Positions 33,896 through 41,947 of a stretch of 64,000 nt of DNA are shown here, one piece after another; position 1 is the first letter of the stretch; each line of letters opens with the position of its first letter. A model generated the notes under the pieces. That model was not told the DNA's origin, did not search any database, and saw nothing but the letters and a program-made list of their open reading frames with translations. The position numbers and the translations under genes are program-made. The stretch is from an uncultured Ilumatobacter sp. (lineage in GTDB: Bacteria > Actinomycetota > Acidimicrobiia > Acidimicrobiales > Ilumatobacteraceae): positions 62,001 through 126,000 of the forward strand of contig CAJQPY010000003.1 of assembly GCA_905480335.1 (NCBI GenBank), in the 5' to 3' direction.

Positions 33896-34623
33896 GACCG
33901 CAGGTTCCGATCAAACAGGTCGAGCATCGCAGCCCAGTGACGATTGTCGGCACGTCGGTTATATGCGGGGCGGTCGTCGAAGGCGAAACCGTGGTGGGTC
34001 CCCCAGTAACGCTCGACCCGCCCCGCAACGTCGGTATCCTGCATCACGGCCTCGAACCGATCGACCATCTCGAGTGGGACGTAGTCGTCGTATTCGGCAG
34101 CACTGATGTAGAGCTCGCCGGCGACGCTGTCTAGTCGAGTGTGAGGCGAATCGTCGGCGTCGACATGGAGACGGACACCGTAGAACGAAGCTGCGGCACG
34201 CATGACATCGGCATGTTCTGCTGCTGCCCACAGCGCGAACGGCCCGCTCATGCAGTAGCCGACGCAACCGACGGTGGTCTCATCGGCAGCGCCATCGAGA
34301 TGAGCTTGGGCGAGCAGCGCACCGACGTCGCGCGCCACGGCTCTATTTCCGATGTTGCTCATCAACTCGACCATATGCTCGAACGACTCCTTGCTGAGGA
34401 AATCAAGTTCGAACGCCGAGGTGGTCCGGTAGTACAGGTTGGGCAACATCACGTAGTAACCGTTTCCTGCGAGGCGTCGCGCCATGTCGTGCAGCAGCGG
34501 GCGCTTGCCAGGAGCATCCATGAGGAAGATCACCACCGGCACCAAAGTCGCACCATCGGGGTGTACGACGAACGTGCCCATGTCTCCTTCGCCAGTTTGA
34601 ATGACAATTTCTGCTTCGACCAC
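33892..34623 (-). CDS. Dienelactone hydrolase family protein
   Basis: A 243-residue alpha/beta hydrolase. The nucleophile elbow is VGCVGYCMSGPFAL, with cysteine as nucleophile as in dienelactone hydrolases. A catalytic Asp is probably in AAEYDDYVP and the His in GTHHGFAF. The start is a GTG at 34623. It overlaps the LLM gene by four bases. Its partner suggests hydrolysis of a lactone or ester formed by, or feeding, an F420-dependent step; this is inference from context. Confidence 0.87.
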   Translation of the reverse strand: MVEAEIVIQTGEGDMGTFVVHPDGATLVPVVIFLMDAPGKRPLLHDMARRLAGNGYYVMLPNLYYRTTSAFELDFLSKESFEHMVELMSNIGNRAVARDVGALLAQAHLDGAADETTVGCVGYCMSGPFALWAAAEHADVMRAAASFYGVRLHVDADDSPHTRLDSVAGELYISAAEYDDYVPLEMVDRFEAVMQDTDVAGRVERYWGTHHGFAFDDRPAYNRRADNRHWAAMLDLFDRNLRS

Positions 34624-34682
34624 GATGGGAAACTACGACGCAGGGTCCGGCACGAGCGATGCGGGAAGTCGGGGGCGTTACC

Positions 34683-35105
34683 TCAAAGAACCGGCTCGAT
34701 GGAGAAGACGGGGATCACGCGTGGCGCTGCCGATGACACGTACTCGGCGAGCTGCGGCGTCGTCGCTGCGCGTTCGTCGATCATCAGCTGCGCGTCTGCG
34801 AGCGATATTGGGACAACGTCGGCGACGAACTCATCGTCCGCTGACTCGACTGTGATCCGCGGATTTGCTCGCAGGTTTGCGACCCAGGCCGGGTCCTTCG
34901 ACGCCCCTGCTGCGGTGGCAAACACGAACATGTCGTCACCATCGATAATTGGGATGAGCGGGGTGAGTCGCACCTCGCCGGTCACTGCGCCAATGGTGTG
35001 CAGGATGACCACGGGCAATCCACCGAACCGCTCGATTTGTCCGCCGTTCGCTCGGAACTCCCCGACAATTTCGCGGTTGAACGAAACCCAATCTCGACTG
35101 CTCAT
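34683..35105 (-). CDS. Deazaflavin (F420)-dependent nitroreductase family protein
   Basis: A 140-residue split-beta-barrel protein of the Ddn family. Supporting segments are RFGGLPVVILHTIGAVTGEV, RLTPLIPIIDGDDMFVFAT and DPAWVANLRANPRITVE, all typical of the F420-binding actinobacterial proteins. An ATG at 35105 and a GTG at 35114 are both possible starts. It lies upstream of the DLH-LLM pair on the same strand with 59 bases between. Ddn proteins reduce quinones or nitroaromatics with F420H2. Confidence 0.85.
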   Translation of the reverse strand: MSSRDWVSFNREIVGEFRANGGQIERFGGLPVVILHTIGAVTGEVRLTPLIPIIDGDDMFVFATAAGASKDPAWVANLRANPRITVESADDEFVADVVPISLADAQLMIDERAATTPQLAEYVSSAAPRVIPVFSIEPVL

Positions 35106-35221
35106 TAGACCCACGATGCCGTATTAGCAACGTTTGGCGACAATCGGTCTCCGCGAAGACCCCGTCGATCTCGACCCAGAGGCCCAACCGAAGCACTCGA
35201 TCAGCCGAGAACGCTGAAGCC

Positions 35222-35933
35222 TCAGCGTCCGCCGGAGCATATTCGTTCGGTCATGTCAGACGGACAGCCACATAGCATCGCACGATCGGCGTCAAGCGCA
35301 ACGCTTCGACTCCGCTCGTTGTAATCGATGATCGACGCCTTGACGATCCAATTAGTCCGGGCGAATTTACCGCAATCTCAGATGCGAGCCCATCGATCGC
35401 TTTGTCGAGGTCATCGTCGGGCACGACATGATCGACGAGTCCGATGTCGGCCGCCATCGTCGCGTCGATCCGACGGCTCGTGTACATCAGTTCCTTCGCG
35501 GTCGAGCGTCCGACTCGCTCCGGCAGCCGAACCGACACGCCCCAGATCGGAACGAGACCCAACTGACCGTGGGTGTCGCCGAGTCGAGCACTCACGCCAC
35601 CAACGAGGATGTCGCTGGCGAGTGCGAGACCACCCGTGTAGCAGTGGCCACGAATACGCGCGGTGGTCGGGATCGAAAGCACCTCGAGCATGTTCACGGT
35701 CTCGGGTTCGAAGCGCCGGCTCGGTGCGGACTCATGGTCGGCGATTGCCGTTCGATCATGACCAATACAGAACGATCGGCCCTCGCCCGCCGAGCACAAC
35801 GCATCGGACCGTTATCAGCGAGTGCATCGAGATGGGCCCGTAGCTCCACGAACACCAACGGGGTAGGCGCGTTGATCTTGTCGGGTTGGTTGAGGGTAAG
35901 CATGGCGATGCCGTTGCGGTTATCGCGCAGCAC
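35222..35933 (-). pseudogene. Enoyl-CoA hydratase/isomerase with two frameshifts
   Basis: Three consecutive frames restore a crotonase. Frame A: NGIAMLTLNQPDKINAPTPL, LRAHLDALADNGPMRC. Frame B, after a loss near 35807: GEGRSFCIGHD (oxyanion region), HCYTGGLALASDILVGG, LGDTHGQLGLVPIWGVSV, ERVGRSTAKELMYTSR. Frame C, after a further shift near 35355: a C-terminal piece reading NWIVKASIIDYNERSRS and ending at a TGA at 35222-35224. The active-site glycine loop also looks shortened. The gene lies divergent from an acyl-CoA dehydrogenase and next to an intact crotonase, so it is probably a redundant copy in decay. A sequencing error at two places is the alternative. Confidence 0.82.
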
Positions 35934-36082
35934 GCGTGGTGCGGGCAAGCGGTGCCTCCTCGGCAAGAGCGGCGGGATGGTGCTTCTCACACCTGGCGGG
36001 CGAGGTTCCGTCTCTGCTGTCGGACTTCGTTTCGACGAACCGCGAATGGGAAGGTTGGGAGGTACGCGGGCCGACCACGACA

Positions 36083-37348
36083 ATGACCGAAATCAACGAC
36101 AACGACATCTCCCGAAAAGTTCTCAAGTGGTTCGACCACGCCTGGGACCCCGAGCTGTCGCTCATCGAGTGGCGCAACCGATTGGTTGACTCGGGCTGGG
36201 CGGTCCCATCGTGGTCGTCCAACTGGTTCGGGCTCGACTTCCCGGCGTGGGTCGATCGAGTTGCGCATGCGACCATCCGCGAGGCCGGGGGGGTCACCGT
36301 CCCGCTCGGCGCCGGTTTCGGGCTCGCTGCGCCGACGATGTACGACCACGCCTCAGACGAGCTGAAGCAGAAGTACCTGCGTCGCACCCTCACCGGGGAG
36401 CTTGCGTGGTGTCAACTGTTTTCCGAGCCCGGCGCAGGCTCAGATCTCGCCGGACTGACAACCACCGCCGTGCGCGATGGCGACGAATGGATCGTCAACG
36501 GTCAAAAGGTCTGGAATACCAGCGCTGACCATGCGGACATGGGCATTCTCGTCGCCCGCACCAACTGGGGAGCGATCAAGCACGCCGGATTGTCCTTCTT
36601 CCTCATCGACATGCGCCAGGAGGCCGTCGGAGCTCGACCCATCGAGCAGATGAATTACCGAAGTTCGTTCAACGAGGTATTCATGACCGACGCCCGAATA
36701 CCGTTGGAGAACATCGTCGGGGCCGAGGGTGAGGGGTGGAAAGTCGCCCGCGGGACTCTTGCTCACGAGCGTTCGTTCGCGACGCAACGCACTGTTCGTT
36801 TCGCACATGACGCACACGGCCGAGTTATCGACGAAGCAAAACTCGAGGCCGCCGAGTATCTAAAAACTTACGAGTGGTATCCGCAGCGAATGGGCCGAGT
36901 CGATCTCGTCGCCGAGCGCGCAGCGGCGTTGGAGGTCACCGACGATCGTTTGCTGCGCCAGGAAATGGCGGACATGTTCAGTCTCCAACTGGCGTCCGAG
37001 TGGACTGCTGGCCGGGCGAAGGCGGGCCGCGAGCTGGGTCGCCCGCCGGGCTCGGAGGGATCGATCGGCAAACTTGCGCTGTCCGAGGTGGCCCGTCGCG
37101 CTCACCGCGTCCACACACGCATCGCCGGGGCGCGAGGGCTTCTGAAGGAGTCCGACGATCCGGTCGACAGCGTCGTCGCCGAGGTGCTCGTGTCGACGCC
37201 GGCCCAGTCGATTGCGGGCGGTACCGACGAGATTCAGCACAACATCATCGGCGAAAACGTGCTCGGCCTCCCGCGGGAGCCCGCCGTCGACCGGGGCGAA
37301 CCATTCCGCAACGTCGGTAGGGACGCTGGAAGGATAGACCCGCCATGA
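36083..37348 (+). CDS. Acyl-CoA dehydrogenase
   Basis: A 421-residue acyl-CoA dehydrogenase of the type found in steroid and terpenoid degradation clusters (FadE17/IpdE-like length). Motifs: CQLFSEPGAGSDLAGLTTTA in the FAD domain, KVWNTSADHADMGILVARTN, AEGEGWKVARGTLAHERSF, and the C-terminal IAGGTDEIQHNIIGENVLG. The last motif lacks the catalytic Glu position of short-chain enzymes, whose base lies elsewhere in some members, so catalysis is not excluded. The ATG at 36083 is used; 49 more open codons upstream lack similarity and run into the divergent pseudogene. It overlaps the crotonase by four bases. Confidence 0.88.
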   Translation: MTEINDNDISRKVLKWFDHAWDPELSLIEWRNRLVDSGWAVPSWSSNWFGLDFPAWVDRVAHATIREAGGVTVPLGAGFGLAAPTMYDHASDELKQKYLRRTLTGELAWCQLFSEPGAGSDLAGLTTTAVRDGDEWIVNGQKVWNTSADHADMGILVARTNWGAIKHAGLSFFLIDMRQEAVGARPIEQMNYRSSFNEVFMTDARIPLENIVGAEGEGWKVARGTLAHERSFATQRTVRFAHDAHGRVIDEAKLEAAEYLKTYEWYPQRMGRVDLVAERAAALEVTDDRLLRQEMADMFSLQLASEWTAGRAKAGRELGRPPGSEGSIGKLALSEVARRAHRVHTRIAGARGLLKESDDPVDSVVAEVLVSTPAQSIAGGTDEIQHNIIGENVLGLPREPAVDRGEPFRNVGRDAGRIDPP

Positions 37349-38121
37349 ATAGGGTTGTCTTCAAGAATGATGCAATCGTCGCCGTGGTCGGGGCGGACCA
37401 CGTCGCAACGATCGAGCTGAGCAATCCGCCCAACAACTTCTTCTCGTTGGAGCAAATCAGTGGTGTTGCCATTGCGCTCGAACTGCTCGATCAAGACGAC
37501 GGGTGCCGCGCCGCCGTGCTGTGTGCGACAGGCAAGCACTTCTGCGCTGGGGCCGACTTCTCCAAACGCGACCGTGCGTACACGACCGACGACTTGTACT
37601 CGGCGGCTGTCCGGATCTTCCGCACGAACACTCCGGTCGTCGCAGCGGTGCAAGGTGCTGCGATCGGAGGCGGGCTCGGGCTCGCACTGTCTGCCGACTT
37701 CCGCATCGCTGCGCCCGAGGCTCGCTTCAGCGCCAACTTCGCGCGACTGGGGTTCCATCACGGATTCGGACTAAGCGTCACGCTCCCCCGCATCGTCGGT
37801 CAGCAGACGGCTGCCGAGCTGCTCTACACGGGGCGTCGAGTGAAGGGTGACGAGGCCGTCGAGCTCGGGCTTGCCGACCGTCGCGCCACGCTCGACTCGT
37901 TGCGCGCGACGGCCCACGCCTTCGCTTGCGAGATCGCCGCCTCGGCCCCACTCGCCGTCCGGTCCATTCGGTCGACACTCCGCGGTGACCTGGCCGACCG
38001 AGTCGAGGCGGCGACTGTGCACGAGGCGAGCGAGCAGGCGCGGCTCCAGCGGACCACCGACTTTGCCGAAGGCAACGCTGCGATGGCTGAACGGCGCAGC
38101 CCGAACTTCACCGGTGACTGA
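37345..38121 (+). CDS. Enoyl-CoA hydratase/isomerase family protein
   Basis: A 258-residue crotonase. The oxyanion-hole segments are ATGKHFCAGADFSKRD and VQGAAIGGGLGLALSADFRI, followed by RFSANFARLGFHHGFGLSVT and the helix VGQQTAAELLYTGRRVKGDE. The ATG overlaps the acyl-CoA dehydrogenase stop (ATGA), so the two act in sequence: dehydrogenation, then hydration or isomerisation of the enoyl-CoA. The glutamates of classical enoyl-CoA hydratases are not obvious, so an isomerase or other activity is possible. Confidence 0.88.
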   Translation: MNRVVFKNDAIVAVVGADHVATIELSNPPNNFFSLEQISGVAIALELLDQDDGCRAAVLCATGKHFCAGADFSKRDRAYTTDDLYSAAVRIFRTNTPVVAAVQGAAIGGGLGLALSADFRIAAPEARFSANFARLGFHHGFGLSVTLPRIVGQQTAAELLYTGRRVKGDEAVELGLADRRATLDSLRATAHAFACEIAASAPLAVRSIRSTLRGDLADRVEAATVHEASEQARLQRTTDFAEGNAAMAERRSPNFTGD

Positions 38122-38341
38122 CTGCCGACCTCAGCCCTCCCGAATCGACTTCCACAGCGCCCACCAAACCGGAATTTCGGGCGGATCCGACCCTCAAATC
38201 CAGGACCTTAGAAGGATCGTGACGGCCAGCATCACGGCTTACGCGAATTTCGAGAAGTGACGGGTGCTGGCATCAGAATCTGCCCGAGTTCAAGGCAGTG
38301 AATAAGTAATGTGGACAGCGGAGACGCGAGCAAGCGATGGG

Positions 38342-38971
38342 TCACGTGCGCAGGTCGCCCTGCCATCCGTCGAGGTGGACGACCTGGTCGTAGCCGACAC
38401 GCTCAAGCGGACCGAATTTTCGGTCGGGCCATCCGAGCGGAATCATGCACCCAATGTGCACGTCCGTGGGGATGTCGAGCGTTTCGCGAATGACGGGCTC
38501 CGCGACGCCCTGGAACGTGGTGAACACGGTGCCGAGCCCTAGTGCGCGAGCGGCGACGATCAAGTTCTGCGCAGCCGGGTAGATCGATGACCACACGAAC
38601 GACTCGCGAGGAGCACCGTATGGATACACCGCCTTGCCGCACACAAAGATCAACGCAGGACACGTCGTGAGCGTCTCAATCAGGTGCGCAGTCCCGTCAA
38701 GCATCAGCCTGTGAGTTCGGTCCGGTCGGTCCATCGCAGCGACTCGGTCCCCCATTACGGCCTGGACGGCGTCACCGATCTCCCGCTTCTTGTCCGGGTC
38801 GGTGACGACAATGAAGTCACGTCCTTGCGAGTTCCCGGGGCTCGGCGCCCAGGTTGCTGCGGTGATGACCCGTTCGATCAGTTGCTCATCGACCGGGTCA
38901 GGCTTCAGATAGCGCATCGCACGACACGTGCTCATTGCCTCAAAGACGTCCATGACGCCCGGATCATCCAT
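38342..38971 (-). CDS. Nitroreductase family flavoprotein
   Basis: A 209-residue FMN-dependent nitroreductase-fold protein. FMN-binding marks are STCRAMRYLKPDPVDEQ with the N-terminal Arg pair, TWAPSPGNSQGRDFIVVTD, SIYPAAQNLIVAARALGLGT and IGCMIPLGWPDRKFG near the end. The ATG at 38971 is chosen; a TTG at 38980 overlapping the SDR stop is also possible. It is directly downstream of an SDR gene on the same strand. Substrates may be quinones, nitro compounds or enoates. Confidence 0.88.
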   Translation of the reverse strand: MDDPGVMDVFEAMSTCRAMRYLKPDPVDEQLIERVITAATWAPSPGNSQGRDFIVVTDPDKKREIGDAVQAVMGDRVAAMDRPDRTHRLMLDGTAHLIETLTTCPALIFVCGKAVYPYGAPRESFVWSSIYPAAQNLIVAARALGLGTVFTTFQGVAEPVIRETLDIPTDVHIGCMIPLGWPDRKFGPLERVGYDQVVHLDGWQGDLRT

Positions 38972-38976
38972 GGCGC

Positions 38977-39750
38977 TCAAGCTGTGGATCCTCCGTCGAC
39001 GACGAGGACGTGACCAGAGATGAACTCAGCAAGGCCCGACGCAAGGAACAAAGCGGCGCAGGCGATGTGGTCAGGCAGGCCGCGCAATCCCACGGGGTTT
39101 GCTGCGATGCGGGCATCAATGTCGATGCCACCTGCGCGCAGCGGCTCCATTTGGTCCTGTACCCCTGGGGTATCGATGACTCCGGGTGCGATTGCGTTGA
39201 CACGGATGCCGGATCGCCCGAGTTCGTTGGCCGAGGCGCTGGTGAGCGCAATCACAGCTGCTTTTGACGCTGCGTAGGCCGAGATGTTTGCGCCACCGCC
39301 GAGTGCTGCGATCGACGCGAGGTTGATGATCGATCCACCGTTCGGCATCCGTACGGCAGCCTCCCTGGTGGCGCTGAACTGAGCCCGGACATTGATGTCA
39401 AGCATGCGGTGGACAAACTCGTCGGTCACCTGGGTAAGTGGACCGGTCGTCGGGAAGATGCCGGCGTTGTTGACGACGATGTCGAGTCCGGCATTATTGG
39501 CCGCCTGGTCCGCGGCGTTGCGGAGCTGGTCCGCTGCTGCGACGTCGCACACGACAAGCTCTGCCCCGATCCGCTCGACCTCTGGCGCCGCTGCTGGATC
39601 CAGGTCGGCAATCGTGACGATTGCACCGGCTTCGACCAGTCGGGCGGAGATCGCGGCCCCGATGCCTTTGCCTCCGCCAGTAACCAGGGCTCGTTTCCCG
39701 CGTAGGTCGATGAGGTCCCCGAGCGGGGCGTGCGTTTGCGAAGTGGCCAT
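38977..39750 (-). CDS. Short-chain dehydrogenase/reductase
   Basis: A 257-residue classical SDR: VTGGGKGIGAAISARLVEAG for the cofactor, TIADLDPAA (acidic, NAD-type), VVNNAGIFPTTGPL, INLASIAALGGGANISAYAA with catalytic Ser and Tyr, then SKAAVIALT. The C-terminus (FISGHVLVVDGGSTA) is typical. It starts a two-gene unit with the nitroreductase gene. The ATG at 39750 is preferred over the one six codons upstream. Confidence 0.9.
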   Translation of the reverse strand: MATSQTHAPLGDLIDLRGKRALVTGGGKGIGAAISARLVEAGAIVTIADLDPAAAPEVERIGAELVVCDVAAADQLRNAADQAANNAGLDIVVNNAGIFPTTGPLTQVTDEFVHRMLDINVRAQFSATREAAVRMPNGGSIINLASIAALGGGANISAYAASKAAVIALTSASANELGRSGIRVNAIAPGVIDTPGVQDQMEPLRAGGIDIDARIAANPVGLRGLPDHIACAALFLASGLAEFISGHVLVVDGGSTA

Positions 39751-39795
39751 CTTTAAGAAACTATGCACGCGTCGACATCGTCCGACTACCGGAGT

Positions 39796-40290
39796 TCAGG
39801 CCTGCGGCGGGCGGAAAAACACTGCGAGGAGCAGGGTCGCCGATGCGGCTCCCCCGCCGGCAGCTATTGCAAGGCCGGCGTAGCCGTCGAGATCGCCAGC
39901 GATGCCCATCGCGTCATCCACCGAGATCTGCCCTGGTCCGAGCATCGCTACCGAGGTTGCGACTACTGCGAGAACCATCACGTATTCCCAACCCTGCTTG
40001 ATGATGAAGAACCCGGTGGTGCGATGCGAGGTGTACCAGGCAACCGTCATCAGACCGACGAAGCCCAATGCCGCAAATGAGGTAAGGAGGCCGAGTGCCA
40101 AACACACACCTGCGAGGATCTCCCCGTTGGCCGCAAGTCGAGCATGCACGCGCCCGGGACGCATCCCGATCGAGTCGAACCACCCAGCCGTTCCGGCGAG
40201 ACTCTGTGCCTTATTCCAGCCGTGCGCCACCAACGTCAACCCCAGTGCCACTCGTACCATCAACAAGGCCACATCGGTCGCATCGGTCAC
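39796..40290 (-). CDS. DoxX family membrane protein
   Basis: A 164-residue four-helix membrane protein. DoxX marks are LMVRVALGLTLVAHGWNKAQ, then NGEILAGVCLALGLLTSFAALGFVG split over two helices, and WEYVMVLAVVATSVAMLGPG. The GTG at 40290 has AAAGG upstream and is preferred; the open frame extends 66 codons further without family similarity. DoxX-type proteins are linked to thiosulfate:quinone oxidation or oxidative stress, but most members are uncharacterised. It follows no operon partner here. Confidence 0.83.
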   Translation of the reverse strand: MTDATDVALLMVRVALGLTLVAHGWNKAQSLAGTAGWFDSIGMRPGRVHARLAANGEILAGVCLALGLLTSFAALGFVGLMTVAWYTSHRTTGFFIIKQGWEYVMVLAVVATSVAMLGPGQISVDDAMGIAGDLDGYAGLAIAAGGGAASATLLLAVFFRPPQA

Positions 40291-40638
40291 GGGACCAACC
40301 TTTCGATACTGCGACCACACACCACAGTTTGCGACGTCCATACCCGAGGGCTCACTAGGCTGGATGCTAGTCGGCTTGCTGCACACGGTTTCGACCGGTC
40401 CACCCTGCAGCTTGTGAATCGGGGATCCTGCATCAGCCCTGGTCCGCTCCAGCAACAGAATCAAATTGGTGGGCGCCCGCTGCTTCACCGACCAGAGATA
40501 AACCAGGGGTTTCGTCGGTGTCGCTCATGGGGCAACTCGACTCGCCTCAAAGTCCCTAACGCTGGATCGCCTCCGGTTACTGCCCAGAATGCGTTCGTGC
40601 TGGCGATCCATAACCAGTGATCAGAACTCAAAGACCTG

Positions 40639-41802
40639 TCAGAGCAGACGCTTGGCAACTTCTTCGAGCATGACCTCGGTTGCGCCACCGCCGATTGGAA
40701 GGATTCGTGCATCTCGGGTCATTCGTTCGATCGTCGATTCACGCATGTAGCCCAATCCGCCGTGAAATTGCAAGCAGTCGTACATCACGTCGTTGACGAC
40801 TTCGCACCCCAACGCCTTTACGCCGGACATCTCGCGAACATTATCTTCGCCTTGGTCGCCGAGCCATGCGGCGTGGTACATCCCGGCCCGTACCGCGTCC
40901 ACTCTGGCTTGGTTCATGGCCATGCGCTGGCGTATTGCCCCGAGATCGGAGAGTTGACCGCCAAAGGCCGGTCGATTCCCGACGTAGTCACTGGTGAGGT
41001 CAATCGCAGCCTGCGCAGCTCCGACCCCCATCCCGACCAGCACCATCCTCTCGTTCTGGAAGTTCTTCATGGTTTCGTAGAAGCCGCGGTGCACGGTGCC
41101 AAGGACCGCCGAATCAGGAACCCAGACATCGTTGAGGACCAACTCGGCGGTATCGGAGCAACGCCAGCCGTGCTTGTCAAGCTTGTTCGCTACAGAGAAT
41201 CCCTCGGTATCGGCTGGCACGATGAACATGGTGATGCCGTACTTATTGGCAGGGTCGGTCTTGGCGGCGATGATGGTCATGTCGCCGTACACAGCGTTGG
41301 TAATGAACGTTTTGGTGCCGCTGATCCGCCATCCGTCACCATCCTTCACCGCTACGGTGCGAATCCCGGCCACGTCCGATCCGGCGTCGGGCTCGCTGAC
41401 ACCGATCGAGAGGATCGTCTCGCCAGCCACCACGCCCGGCATCCATTGCTTGAGTTGCTCCGGAGATCCGGAATTGACCAGGTGGGGGCCGGCCATATCC
41501 GTATGCACCAGCACGGTCACGTCAAACCCGGCAAAAGTGGATTGCCCCAGCGCCTCACTGAAAGTTGCGGAGGCGAGCATCCCCATGCCGAGCCCGCCGT
41601 GTTCCTCCGGCACGCGCAGCGCGAGCATTCCCAACTCGCCCATCTGGCGCAGGGTTTCGCGTGGCACCTTGCCCGCCGCTTCCCATGAGTCTCCGTGCGG
41701 CACAACCTCCTTCGCGACAAACTCAACGGTCTGGTCATAGATCGCCTGCAATTCATCGGTCATGTAGATGTTGCGGTTTGGTTTCACGCTCGATTGAGAC
41801 AT
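40639..41802 (-). CDS. Acyl-CoA dehydrogenase (short/medium-chain type)
   Basis: A 387-residue acyl-CoA dehydrogenase. Motifs: SIGVSEPDAGSDVAGIRTVA, WRISGTKTFITNAVYGD, a middle beta-domain KLDKHGWRCSDTAELVLNDV, and the C-terminal GGLGYMRESTIERMTRDARILPIGGGATE split over 390 residues. In the last segment the family's YEG is replaced by IGGG (ILPIGGGATEVM). The catalytic base may therefore be elsewhere, as in isovaleryl-CoA-like members. The ATG at 41802 is used, 58 codons inside the longest frame. It is divergent from the malonyl-CoA synthetase gene, 145 bases away. Confidence 0.88.
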   Translation of the reverse strand: MSQSSVKPNRNIYMTDELQAIYDQTVEFVAKEVVPHGDSWEAAGKVPRETLRQMGELGMLALRVPEEHGGLGMGMLASATFSEALGQSTFAGFDVTVLVHTDMAGPHLVNSGSPEQLKQWMPGVVAGETILSIGVSEPDAGSDVAGIRTVAVKDGDGWRISGTKTFITNAVYGDMTIIAAKTDPANKYGITMFIVPADTEGFSVANKLDKHGWRCSDTAELVLNDVWVPDSAVLGTVHRGFYETMKNFQNERMVLVGMGVGAAQAAIDLTSDYVGNRPAFGGQLSDLGAIRQRMAMNQARVDAVRAGMYHAAWLGDQGEDNVREMSGVKALGCEVVNDVMYDCLQFHGGLGYMRESTIERMTRDARILPIGGGATEVMLEEVAKRLL

Positions 41803-41947
41803 CGATCTCAACCCTACAAAGAGCTTCGTCGTCGACTCCTCGACCAGGCTGGTCGCGACCCTAGGCAACCCATCGCGTACGGTTGTCTCCTGAAGGATCT
41901 GCCCGAGGGCTAACTGAACCGTCCGACGCGAGCGGCGAGACCATCTC

